From the NCBI GenBank assembly GCA_902796455.1, contig CADBPH010000065.1, forward strand, positions 1-5,079: a stretch of DNA of 5,079 nt. Direction: 5' to 3'. Position 1 is the stretch's first letter; each line of letters opens with the position of its first letter. This DNA is from an uncultured Bacteroidia bacterium (GTDB lineage Bacteria; Bacteroidota; Bacteroidia; Bacteroidales; UBA932). The notes under the pieces are model-generated. The model was not told the DNA's origin. It made no database searches and saw only the letters and a program-made list of their open reading frames with translations. This document shows, in pieces, positions 1 through 5,079 of this stretch. The position numbers and the translations under genes are program-made.

Positions 1-1237
1 AACTCTTGACCAGGATGGCGGGATTGTGGCTTCGTTCCGGCCCCAGGATGTAGTGCATGAGACCGTAATCTTCTAATTTCCCCTCCAGCGTAATCTTGTC
101 GCCGGCCAATGCGTTCAGCAGGGATTTCAAGTCAAATCCGCCTTTGGCGACGGCTTCGTCGGTCAGCAGCCCCCGGAATGTCTCCGGAGCTGCCTGGGCC
201 GCGATCGGCGCATCCCCGCCATGCAGGGCGGCAACGGCGATCTGTCCGTCTCCGGCCGGCACGAGGGCGCACAGACCGGCTTTGCGGGCGGCCTGCTCCA
301 CCTCCTGCACGGGAACGCTTTGGAAAGAAAATGCCGGGATGTCCGCTTTCCGGGCCGGATGACCGGCCGGGGCTCCCAGGTGCTTGCGCAGGGAATTGAA
401 CTCATATTTTTCGAACAGGTCGGCCAGTTCCGGCGTGTAGCGGATGTCCAGGGCCATTTCGGAAGTCGGGGTGTCGACCGGGACGTCCGTCCGGATGGTT
501 ACCAGCTTGTGACTCAGTTCAATATGGCCGCGGGCCTCTTCGAATTGGGCCTTCTGCCGGGGCGGGAGTTCGTCCAGGTGGGCATAGATGTTTTCAACCG
601 TTCCGTAACGGGCGATCAATTTCCCGGCGCCGACTTCTCCGACGCCTTTCACCCCGGGAACATTGTCCGAGGAGTCTCCGCAGAGGGTCAGCATCTCGAT
701 GACCTGCAGGGGCTCCTGGATTCCGTACCGCTGGCAGATTTTTTCCCGGTCGATTACTTCGTCATCCCCGCCGCCTTTGCCGGGTTTGTATTGGAAGATG
801 TGCGCGTCGATGAGCTGCCCGTAATCCTTGTCGGGCGTAACCATGTAAACCTGAAGACCTTCTCCCTGACATCGCTTGGCTACAGTTCCGATGACATCGT
901 CCGCCTCGAAGCCCTTAACCATCAGGTTGGGAATCCCCATGGCGGAGCAGAGTTCCTGCAGGGGGCCGAGGGCATCGATCACCAGTTGCGGGGTCGCACT
1001 GCGCGTCGCCTTGTATTCGGGGTACAGTTCATTGCGGAAAGTCCCTCCCGGCGGGTCGAATGCAACTGCCAGGAAATCAGGTTTCTCCCGCTCGACCAGT
1101 TCGAGAAGGTACTTGGTGAAACCAAAGAGGATGGACATATCGGCCCCTTTGGAGTTGATCATCGGATGGCGCAGGAATGCGTAATACATCTTGAAGATCA
1201 GGGCATGTCCGTCTATAAGAAAAAGTTTCTGTTCCAT
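1..1237 (-). CDS. polA: DNA polymerase I, N-terminal part (5' nuclease and vestigial 3'-5' exonuclease domains); runs off the left edge
   Basis: This is the N-terminal 412 residues of DNA polymerase I, which removes RNA primers and fills gaps in replication and repair in the cytoplasm. The ATG is at 1237-1235 and the protein begins MEQKLFLIDGHALIFKMYYA. Residues 1 to about 290 are a complete 5'-3' exonuclease (FEN-like) domain with the metal-binding acids in place: Asp9 in LIDG, Asp61 in AFDPPGG, the EADD cluster at 111-114, Asp136 and Asp138 in TPDKDYGQL, Asp188 and Asp191 in CGDSSDNVPG, followed by a helix-hairpin-helix around 194-208. From about 310 a 3'-5' exonuclease-like domain begins, but the usual DxE Exo I motif is replaced by CALVPAG (322-328), as in Bst- or Taq-like enzymes. 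The polymerase domain lies beyond the window. The gene follows the ABC ATPase gene after 67 bases and has its own candidate promoter. No Shine-Dalgarno sequence precedes the start. The family assignment is very secure; loss of proofreading is inferred from motifs. Confidence 0.97.
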   Translation of the reverse strand, partial: MEQKLFLIDGHALIFKMYYAFLRHPMINSKGADMSILFGFTKYLLELVEREKPDFLAVAFDPPGGTFRNELYPEYKATRSATPQLVIDALGPLQELCSAMGIPNLMVKGFEADDVIGTVAKRCQGEGLQVYMVTPDKDYGQLIDAHIFQYKPGKGGGDDEVIDREKICQRYGIQEPLQVIEMLTLCGDSSDNVPGVKGVGEVGAGKLIARYGTVENIYAHLDELPPRQKAQFEEARGHIELSHKLVTIRTDVPVDTPTSEMALDIRYTPELADLFEKYEFNSLRKHLGAPAGHPARKADIPAFSFQSVPVQEVEQAARKAGLCALVPAGDGQIAVAALHGGDAPIAAQAAPETFRGLLTDEAVAKGGFDLKSLLNALAGDKITLEGKLEDYGLMHYILGPERSHNPAILVKS

Positions 1238-1247
1238 GGGCAGATAC

Positions 1248-1270
1248 GGCGGTTTGTCGGATTTGCCGCC
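1248..1270 (-). other. Short inverted repeat in the polA leader
   Basis: GGCGG at 1248-1252 pairs with CCGCC at 1266-1270 around a 13-base loop, about 10 bases ahead of the polA start codon. If transcription starts just downstream of the candidate -7 box at 1279-1286, this hairpin would sit at or near the 5' end of the mRNA, where it could affect stability or ribosome access. The stem is only five pairs (six with one wobble pair) and there is no T-run, so it does not look like a terminator. It may be chance. Confidence 0.25.
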
Positions 1271-1278
1271 AGAATGGG

Positions 1279-1309
1279 TAAAGTTACACAAAATACCGTC
1301 GAAATCAAA
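1279..1309 (-). promoter_or_regulatory. Candidate Bacteroidota-type promoter for polA
   Basis: On the minus strand a TTTG (1309-1306) is followed after exactly 19 bases by TAACTTTA (1286-1279). This matches the known Bacteroidota sigma-ABfr pattern of a -33 TTTG and a -7 TAnnTTTG with a spacer of about 19 bases, with only the last base of the -7 box deviating. The -7 box ends 41 bases upstream of the polA ATG, leaving a leader of roughly 35 bases. The -33 element overlaps the TGA stop codon of the ABC ATPase gene, so polA could be transcribed independently of the transporter genes. It is a motif match only. Confidence 0.5.
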
Positions 1310-1991
1310 AATCCACTCCGCCAAAGCAATCCTTTGCGATTGCTTTCCGCCGGGGAAGGGAGGCGTCCGGACCACTGTCCAGGAAGCGGCCTTTCCCGTC
1401 CAGCCCCAGGACCCGGGTACAAACGGGCAGGCAGTCAGCCAGGTCATGTGAGGAGAAGAGAACCGTTTTCCCTTCCTGGCTCAGCTGCTGCAAGATCCGG
1501 ACGAGGGAAACCCTGTTCCCGACGTCCAGGAATGCAGTCGGCTCGTCCAGCAGCAGCATGTCCGGATCGCGGACAAGGGCGGTCGCCATGCATCCTTTCT
1601 GGAATTCGCCGTCGCTGAGCGTGGACAAATCTTTTTCCGCGAGCCCGGAAAGTCCCAGCTGGCTGAGCGCCCGGTCGGTTTTTTCCTGCCATTCGCGGGA
1701 CAGGCGACCGCTCCAGCGGCTTTCCCGGTAGCATCCCGTCATCAGGAACTCTCTCAGAGAGAAGCCTTTTACCTTCGGAATGCCTGTCGGCACCAGCAAG
1801 ATTTCCGCGTCTCGTTCCATCCGGCCTTCCAGCGGATCCTCCAGGGCGGCAAGGGTTCGCAGGAGGGTGCTTTTCCCGCTGCCGTTCGGCCCGCAGAGCA
1901 AAATGCATTCCCCACGCTGGATGTCCAGGGTGAGGTGCCGGCAGAGGATGTGGCTGCCGTATCCGAGGGTAAGGTCAGTGGCCGAGAGCAT
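1305..1991 (-). CDS. ABC transporter ATP-binding protein, FecE/BtuD type (iron complex, haem or cobalamin import)
   Basis: Cytoplasmic ATPase that would power the neighbouring FecCD-type permease. The 228-residue protein has Walker A GPNGSGKST (34-42), the signature LSDGE (125-129), Walker B MLLLDE (145-150), a D-loop-like AFLD (153-156) and an H-loop histidine at 182 in SSHD. Family members are usually about 250-260 residues. Here the segment between Walker A and the Q-loop is shortened: only about six residues separate EGRM from ILLVP, so the usual beta-hairpin region is trimmed. The Q-loop position, VPT at 67-69, carries Thr instead of Gln. The LSDGE and AFLD variants are, from memory, typical of Bacteroidota members. 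I chose the ATG at 1991, preceded by AAGGA, over an in-frame TTG at 2012 with no ribosome site. This start overlaps the permease gene by 17 bases, suggesting translational coupling. The ligand cannot be told from the sequence. Confidence 0.93.
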   Translation of the reverse strand: MLSATDLTLGYGSHILCRHLTLDIQRGECILLCGPNGSGKSTLLRTLAALEDPLEGRMERDAEILLVPTGIPKVKGFSLREFLMTGCYRESRWSGRLSREWQEKTDRALSQLGLSGLAEKDLSTLSDGEFQKGCMATALVRDPDMLLLDEPTAFLDVGNRVSLVRILQQLSQEGKTVLFSSHDLADCLPVCTRVLGLDGKGRFLDSGPDASLPRRKAIAKDCFGGVDF

Positions 1992-2985
1992 TTTTCCTTG
2001 ATAAAATGACAAAAATGAGCGGGATGCCGATCAGTGCCATGGTACTGCCGACAGGAAGTGGAATCACGGAGCATTGGGAGATGAGGTCGGCCGTCAGGGC
2101 AATGATGCCTCCGGTGACCATGCTGGCGGGCAGGATGGTGCGGTGCCGGGCCGTATGCAGGAGCGAGCGGGCAATGTGGCCGGAGACGATTCCGACGAAT
2201 CCGATCGGGCCGCAAAAAGCGGTGACCGCTCCCGTAATCAGGCAGCAGCTGACCATGGCTCCCAGGCGGATGCGGCCGACGGGAGCACCGGACGCCCGTG
2301 CGTAATCATCTCCGAACAAAATGATATCCAGACCTTTGGAATTCACTGCGGCCAAGATTCCGCCCAGGGCAAGGGCGCCGCCCATCAGTCCGATTTCCGT
2401 ATAGCGGTTTCCGGAGAAACTGCCGGCGGACCAGCTGTAGAACAATTTCAGGCTTTCTTCTCCTGCCGAATACTCCAGGATCGAAGTCATGGCGTTGAAG
2501 ATGAATCCGAGCATGACGCCGAAAATCAGCAGGATGGATGCGCTGCTGATCCGGGCGGAGACGGCGATGACAAGAAAAGAAGCGGCCGCAGCACCGGCGA
2601 AGGCGGCGAGGGCCATGGGAACCGGTCCGCCGGTGGACGTGATGGCTCCGCCCCAGAGGAAGGTTGTCGCAATGGCGGCACCCAGTCCGGCGCCGCCGCT
2701 GACGCCCATGATGTGCGGGTCGGCCAGGGGATTGCGGAAGACGGCCTGCATCTGGACCCCGGCCAGGCCGAGCGCAGCGCCGCTGATTAGGGCGGAGAGG
2801 ATGCGGGGGATTCTGATACCCAGGATGATATCCCGGACTGCTGCGTCGTCGCTTCCGGCCAGGGAGGACAATACCCGGCCGGGAGACAGGGCCTGGCCGC
2901 CGGCGAGCAGGTCGGCAAAGGCCAGCAGTACCAGGATCAGCAGGCCTGCAGGCAATAGATATCGGTTTTTCCGGGATACAGCCAT
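1975..2985 (-). CDS. FecCD/BtuC-family ABC transporter permease
   Basis: Inner-membrane permease of an importer for iron-siderophore, haem or cobalamin-like ligands, expected to work as a homodimer with two copies of the adjacent ATPase. The 336 residues are the usual length for the family and are strongly hydrophobic throughout, consistent with about ten membrane helices. Family hallmarks are present in order: RIPR (58-61), GAALGLAGVQMQ (69-80), the stretch RNPLADPHIMGVSGGAGLGA (84-103), SWSAGSFSG (184-192), LFGDDYARASG (223-233, the ATPase-coupling region), GFVGIVSGHIAR (262-273) and PVGSTMALIGIPLIF (311-325). In the GHIAR segment a Gly (269) sits where the family usually has Pro. The ATG at 2985 is followed directly by a short basic N-terminus and the first helix. 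It is the first gene of a minus-strand unit with the ATPase, 74 bases from the divergent rmuC. No substrate-binding protein gene is adjacent within the window. Confidence 0.95.
   Translation of the reverse strand: MAVSRKNRYLLPAGLLILVLLAFADLLAGGQALSPGRVLSSLAGSDDAAVRDIILGIRIPRILSALISGAALGLAGVQMQAVFRNPLADPHIMGVSGGAGLGAAIATTFLWGGAITSTGGPVPMALAAFAGAAAASFLVIAVSARISSASILLIFGVMLGFIFNAMTSILEYSAGEESLKLFYSWSAGSFSGNRYTEIGLMGGALALGGILAAVNSKGLDIILFGDDYARASGAPVGRIRLGAMVSCCLITGAVTAFCGPIGFVGIVSGHIARSLLHTARHRTILPASMVTGGIIALTADLISQCSVIPLPVGSTMALIGIPLIFVILSRKNALGH
1995..1999 (-). promoter_or_regulatory. Candidate ribosome binding site of the ABC ATPase gene
   Basis: AAGGA on the minus strand lies three bases before the ATG at 1991-1989, inside the 3' end of the permease gene. 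The spacing is short, but it is the only purine-rich Shine-Dalgarno-like site ahead of any start in this window, and it decides between the ATG at 1991 and an in-frame TTG at 2012. Confidence 0.4.
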
Positions 2986-3019
2986 GACGTGCGAAAAAGG
3001 GGAGTCCGTCCCATCTGGA

Positions 3020-3027
3020 CAAAGATA
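3020..3027 (-). promoter_or_regulatory. Candidate -7 box (TATCTTTG) for the permease-ATPase unit
   Basis: A perfect TAnnTTTG box on the minus strand lies 34 bases upstream of the permease ATG at 2985, a normal distance for a Bacteroidota promoter with a short leader. I do not see a TTTG -33 element at the expected 19-21 base spacing, so this is either a weak promoter, one needing an activator, or a chance match. It is mirrored by an identical box on the plus strand at 3083-3090. Confidence 0.4.
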
Positions 3028-3059
3028 ACCAAAAATGGCGGTTCTTTCCTGCCGGACTG

Positions 3060-4379
3060 ATGGAAAATAAGGGCAGAATGCCTATCTTTGAGTCCATGGA
3101 TCCGCTTGTCATCATTCTGAGCAGCTTCTTGCTGGCCGCCCTGGTGGCCGTGTCGGTGCTGCTGCATCGTGTCTTCCGACTCTCCAGCGAAAAAGCTGCG
3201 TTGGAAAGCCGTCTGGACGTGCGTGAGGAATTTGACCGCGAGATGAAGGAAAACCTCCAGCGGCACCGTGAGGAGGAGGAACGCCGGCTGCGCATGGAAC
3301 GGGAGATGTTCGAGAATATGGCGCGGCGCAGCAATGAAGATTTCCGCCTGCAGAGTGCCCAATCGATTGAAACGCTGCTCCGTCCCCTGCAGGAAAAGTT
3401 CGGCGAATTCAGCCAGGCCGTCCGTGAATCGCAGGAGAAGTCGCTGCAGCGCCATGCGCAGCTGGAGCAGCGGATCGTGGATCTGGACAATCGTTCGCGG
3501 GCGGTCGGCGACCAGGCGCAGAACCTGGCGGATGCCTTGACCGGGTATTCCAAGGTACAGGGGGATTTCGGCGAGATGCTGCTGACGGATGTGCTCAAGA
3601 ATGCCGGACTGACCGAGGGAATCCATTTTTCGACGCAGTCGGTGGTGACAGACGAGAAGGGACGGCAGCTCCGCGGCGCGTCCGGAGAGGTGCTGATTCC
3701 CGATGTGCTGGTCTATTATCCGGATGATACGACCGTCGTCATCGATTCGAAGGTGAGCCTGAAGGATTATCATCATTTTATGGTCTCGGAGAATGCCGCC
3801 GAGCGGAAAGCGGCCGCCCGCGCGCATGTGGAGAGCATCCGGCGCCATGTGGACGAGCTCAAGGACAAGGATTATGCGGGCTTGATCCCGCCGGGCCGCC
3901 GCCGGGTGGATTTCAACATCATGTTCATTCCGATGGAAGGGGCTTTCCGGCTGATGCTGGAAGAGGATCCCCGCCTGTGGCAGGTCGCCCGCGAAAACAA
4001 GGTCTTGATCGTCAGCCAGATGACCTTGATCATCGTGCTGAATATGATCCAGATGAGCTGGCGGCAGTATGACCAGGAGAAGAACATCGCCGATGTCTAC
4101 AAGACGGCGGAAGAACTGATGACCCAGATCAAGGGCTGGATGGACAGTTACGTGGCGGTCGGTCAGTATTTGGGAAAGGCCGGAGAGGCTTACCGCGAAG
4201 CCACCCGGAAGCTGTCGGAATCGAACCAGTCTGTTGTTCGGAAGATTGAGAAATTGGAAAAGCTGGGGCTGCGGCCCCGGCGTCCGGGCGGGAAAATCCG
4301 GACATCCGGGCGCATGCACGGGGATGTGTCCGTGATTCCGCGGGAGGTGGATACCGCCGGGGATAAGGAAAATATGTAA
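3060..4379 (+). CDS. rmuC: DNA recombination protein RmuC
   Basis: RmuC-family protein, known in E. coli to limit inversions between short inverted repeats and predicted to be a nuclease that acts on DNA structures; its biochemistry is poorly defined. The 439 residues show a single membrane helix at about 15-36 (LVIILSSFLLAALVAVSVLL), a long charged coiled coil from about 41 to 160 rich in Glu, Arg and Gln, and the conserved RmuC domain at about 165-400. Within the domain, GDFGEMLLTDVLKNAGL (168-184) holds Glu172, and IPDVLVYYPDDTTVVIDSKV (213-232) forms a PD-(D/E)xK-like core with Asp215, Asp229 and Lys231. FIPMEGAF (289-296) and the segment VSQMTLIIVLNMI (318-330) are also typical. The C-terminal 35 or so residues are basic, polar and probably disordered. 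Three in-frame ATGs at 3060, 3078 and 3096 are possible starts. The last puts the membrane helix right at the N-terminus (MDPLVIIL), as usual for the family, so the true start may be 3096. The peptidase gene follows after 12 bases. Confidence 0.95.
   Translation: MENKGRMPIFESMDPLVIILSSFLLAALVAVSVLLHRVFRLSSEKAALESRLDVREEFDREMKENLQRHREEEERRLRMEREMFENMARRSNEDFRLQSAQSIETLLRPLQEKFGEFSQAVRESQEKSLQRHAQLEQRIVDLDNRSRAVGDQAQNLADALTGYSKVQGDFGEMLLTDVLKNAGLTEGIHFSTQSVVTDEKGRQLRGASGEVLIPDVLVYYPDDTTVVIDSKVSLKDYHHFMVSENAAERKAAARAHVESIRRHVDELKDKDYAGLIPPGRRRVDFNIMFIPMEGAFRLMLEEDPRLWQVARENKVLIVSQMTLIIVLNMIQMSWRQYDQEKNIADVYKTAEELMTQIKGWMDSYVAVGQYLGKAGEAYREATRKLSESNQSVVRKIEKLEKLGLRPRRPGGKIRTSGRMHGDVSVIPREVDTAGDKENM
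3083..3090 (+). promoter_or_regulatory. Candidate -7 box (TATCTTTG) near the rmuC start
   Basis: A perfect TAnnTTTG box on the plus strand ends five bases before the in-frame ATG at 3096. If it is a real promoter, the rmuC transcript would be essentially leaderless and would start translation at 3096, not 3060. No TTTG -33 element is visible at the expected spacing. If translation starts at 3060, the box lies inside the coding region and encodes residues of the N-terminal extension. Confidence 0.3.
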
Positions 4380-4391
4380 ACACGACAGAAT

Positions 4392-5079
4392 ATGAAAAAG
4401 ACAGTCTTTCTGGCAGCTTTGCTGCTCTCTCTCACGGCCTTCGCCCAAGAGCGGACCGTTTCTCCGGACGGCGGCATTTCTCCGCAGATGATGCAGGAAA
4501 TCAGCCGGGGCTATGCCGGTACGCCGGCGGACAAAGCGATTCGTAACGCATTGAATACGACGCCGATCGGAACGCTTGCCGCCAATGCCGAGAAGCTGGC
4601 GATGATTGATACGCATTTCTCGGACCGGGTCAGGACCAAGGGGCATACCGACCAGCAGTCTTCCGGGCGTTGCTGGCTGTTCACCGGATTGAACGTCTTG
4701 CGTGCGGCCATGATCGACAAGTATGATCTGGGGGACTTCACCTTCTCGCAGAATTACCTGTTCTTCTATGACCAGCTCGAAAAGGCCAATCTGTTCCTGC
4801 AGGGCATCATCGATACCCGGACCTTGCCGTTCGAGGACCGGAAAGTGGACTGGCTATTCCAGAATCCGATCAGTGACGGCGGGCAGTTCACGGGTGTCTC
4901 CAACCTGGTGATGAAGTACGGCATTGTCCCGTCCGATGTCATGCCGGAGACCTATTGCGCCAACAATACCTCCCAGATGCGGACCCAATTGGCGACGAAG
5001 CTCCGGGAGGACGGCCTGGACCTGCGGAAGGCCTGGGATGCTGCCGGGGTGAGTTCCCTGAAAGGGAAGAAAGCGGAAG
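4392..5079 (+). CDS. Secreted C1B cysteine peptidase, bleomycin hydrolase/aminopeptidase C family; runs off the right edge
   Basis: Papain-fold peptidase of family C1B, whose members trim amino acids from peptide N-termini and usually assemble as hexamers. 229 codons are visible. The N-terminus MKKTVFLAALLLSLTAFAQ is a classic Sec signal peptide with likely cleavage after AFA at residue 18, so the enzyme should be exported to the periplasm or beyond. There is no lipobox cysteine. The catalytic block QQSSGRCWLF (88-97) contains the oxyanion Gln88 and nucleophile Cys94, six residues apart as in papain and matching the bleomycin hydrolase form Q-K-S-S-G-R-C-W. FSQNYLFFYDQLEKAN (118-133) and SDGGQFTGVSNLVMKYGIVP (161-180) are further family segments. 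The catalytic His and Asn lie beyond the edge. The ATG lies 12 bases after the rmuC stop with no visible promoter or Shine-Dalgarno site, so co-transcription with rmuC is likely. Export distinguishes it from the cytoplasmic PepC of lactobacilli. Confidence 0.93.
   Translation, partial: MKKTVFLAALLLSLTAFAQERTVSPDGGISPQMMQEISRGYAGTPADKAIRNALNTTPIGTLAANAEKLAMIDTHFSDRVRTKGHTDQQSSGRCWLFTGLNVLRAAMIDKYDLGDFTFSQNYLFFYDQLEKANLFLQGIIDTRTLPFEDRKVDWLFQNPISDGGQFTGVSNLVMKYGIVPSDVMPETYCANNTSQMRTQLATKLREDGLDLRKAWDAAGVSSLKGKKAE

Larger units (their letters stand above)
3017..3095. repeat. Inverted repeat flanking the divergent start region
   Basis: GGACAAAGATA at 3017-3027 is mirrored by TATCTTTGAGTCC at 3083-3095. 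The arms are identical on opposite strands except for a two-base TC insertion in one. The inner edges are 55 bases apart. The arms contain the two TATCTTTG boxes described separately. Extra AGTCC/GGACT pentamers lie at 3003-3007 and 3054-3058. The arrangement could reflect paired divergent promoters or a regulator site; chance is not excluded. Confidence 0.4.

Noticed and set aside
1238..1304. A rho-independent terminator between the ABC ATPase gene and polA
   Set aside because: The only stem (1248-1252 with 1266-1270) is five pairs with a 13-base loop and no following T-run, so it does not resemble a terminator.
221..1618. A 465-codon open frame on the plus strand
   Set aside because: It is antisense to polA and the end of the ABC ATPase gene, both of which have clear conserved motifs; its translation shows no recognisable domain and follows from base composition.
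1992..2012. An upstream TTG start for the ABC ATPase at 2012
   Set aside because: No ribosome site precedes it and the extension SFYQGK is not part of the family's N-terminus; the ATG at 1991 has an AAGGA just upstream.
2074..2790. A 238-codon open frame on the plus strand
   Set aside because: It is the antisense shadow of the permease gene; Gly/Asp/Ala-rich low-complexity translation without motifs.
2306..3598. A 430-codon open frame on the minus strand
   Set aside because: It overlaps the permease in another frame and rmuC on the opposite strand; the Arg/Ser-rich translation has no domain and spans the divergent promoter region.
4380..4391. A separate promoter for the peptidase gene
   Set aside because: The 12-base gap and the end of rmuC show no TAnnTTTG box; co-transcription is the simpler reading.
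2937..4646. A 569-codon open frame on the minus strand
   Set aside because: It lies antisense to rmuC and the start of the peptidase gene. The translation is rich in His, Arg, Leu and Pro with no family motif, as expected of a shadow of a GC-rich gene.

Overview
The window holds five protein-coding genes in two divergent blocks separated by a 74-base intergenic region (2986-3059). It is compact, with no gene-free stretch over 75 bases, no RNA gene, no mobile element and no CRISPR array that I can see. The organism is most likely a member of the Bacteroidota (a Bacteroidales-type gut bacterium is plausible). The evidence is promoter-like boxes of the TAnnTTTG type upstream of genes, start codons mostly without Shine-Dalgarno sequences, an ABC ATPase with the LSDGE/AFLD variant motifs I associate with this phylum, and a secreted C1B peptidase with an MKK-type signal peptide. 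Base composition is fairly GC-rich by eye. The taxonomic call is an inference, not a database result.

Left block, minus strand, transcribed right to left: a FecCD/BtuC-type membrane permease (1975-2985), a short FecE/BtuD-type ATPase (1305-1991, overlapping the permease by 17 bases), then the 5' end of polA for DNA polymerase I (1237 down to the left edge, 412 codons visible). The permease and ATPase form the core of an importer for an iron complex, haem or cobalamin-like ligand. No substrate-binding protein or TonB receptor gene is in view. polA is co-directional but appears to have its own promoter, whose upstream box overlaps the stop codon of the ATPase gene.

Right block, plus strand: rmuC (3060-4379), a membrane-anchored coiled-coil protein with a PD-(D/E)xK-like nuclease domain, then 12 bases later the 5' part of a secreted C1B cysteine peptidase of the bleomycin hydrolase/aminopeptidase C family (4392 to the right edge).

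The genes are mostly of familiar families and I found no convincing new multi-gene system. The points most worth a second look are a polymerase I whose 3'-5' proofreading domain lacks the visible Exo I acidic motif, a pair of inverted TATCTTTG boxes facing outward around the divergent intergenic region, a polA promoter embedded in the upstream gene's stop codon, and an unusually trimmed ABC ATPase with Thr in place of the Q-loop Gln.
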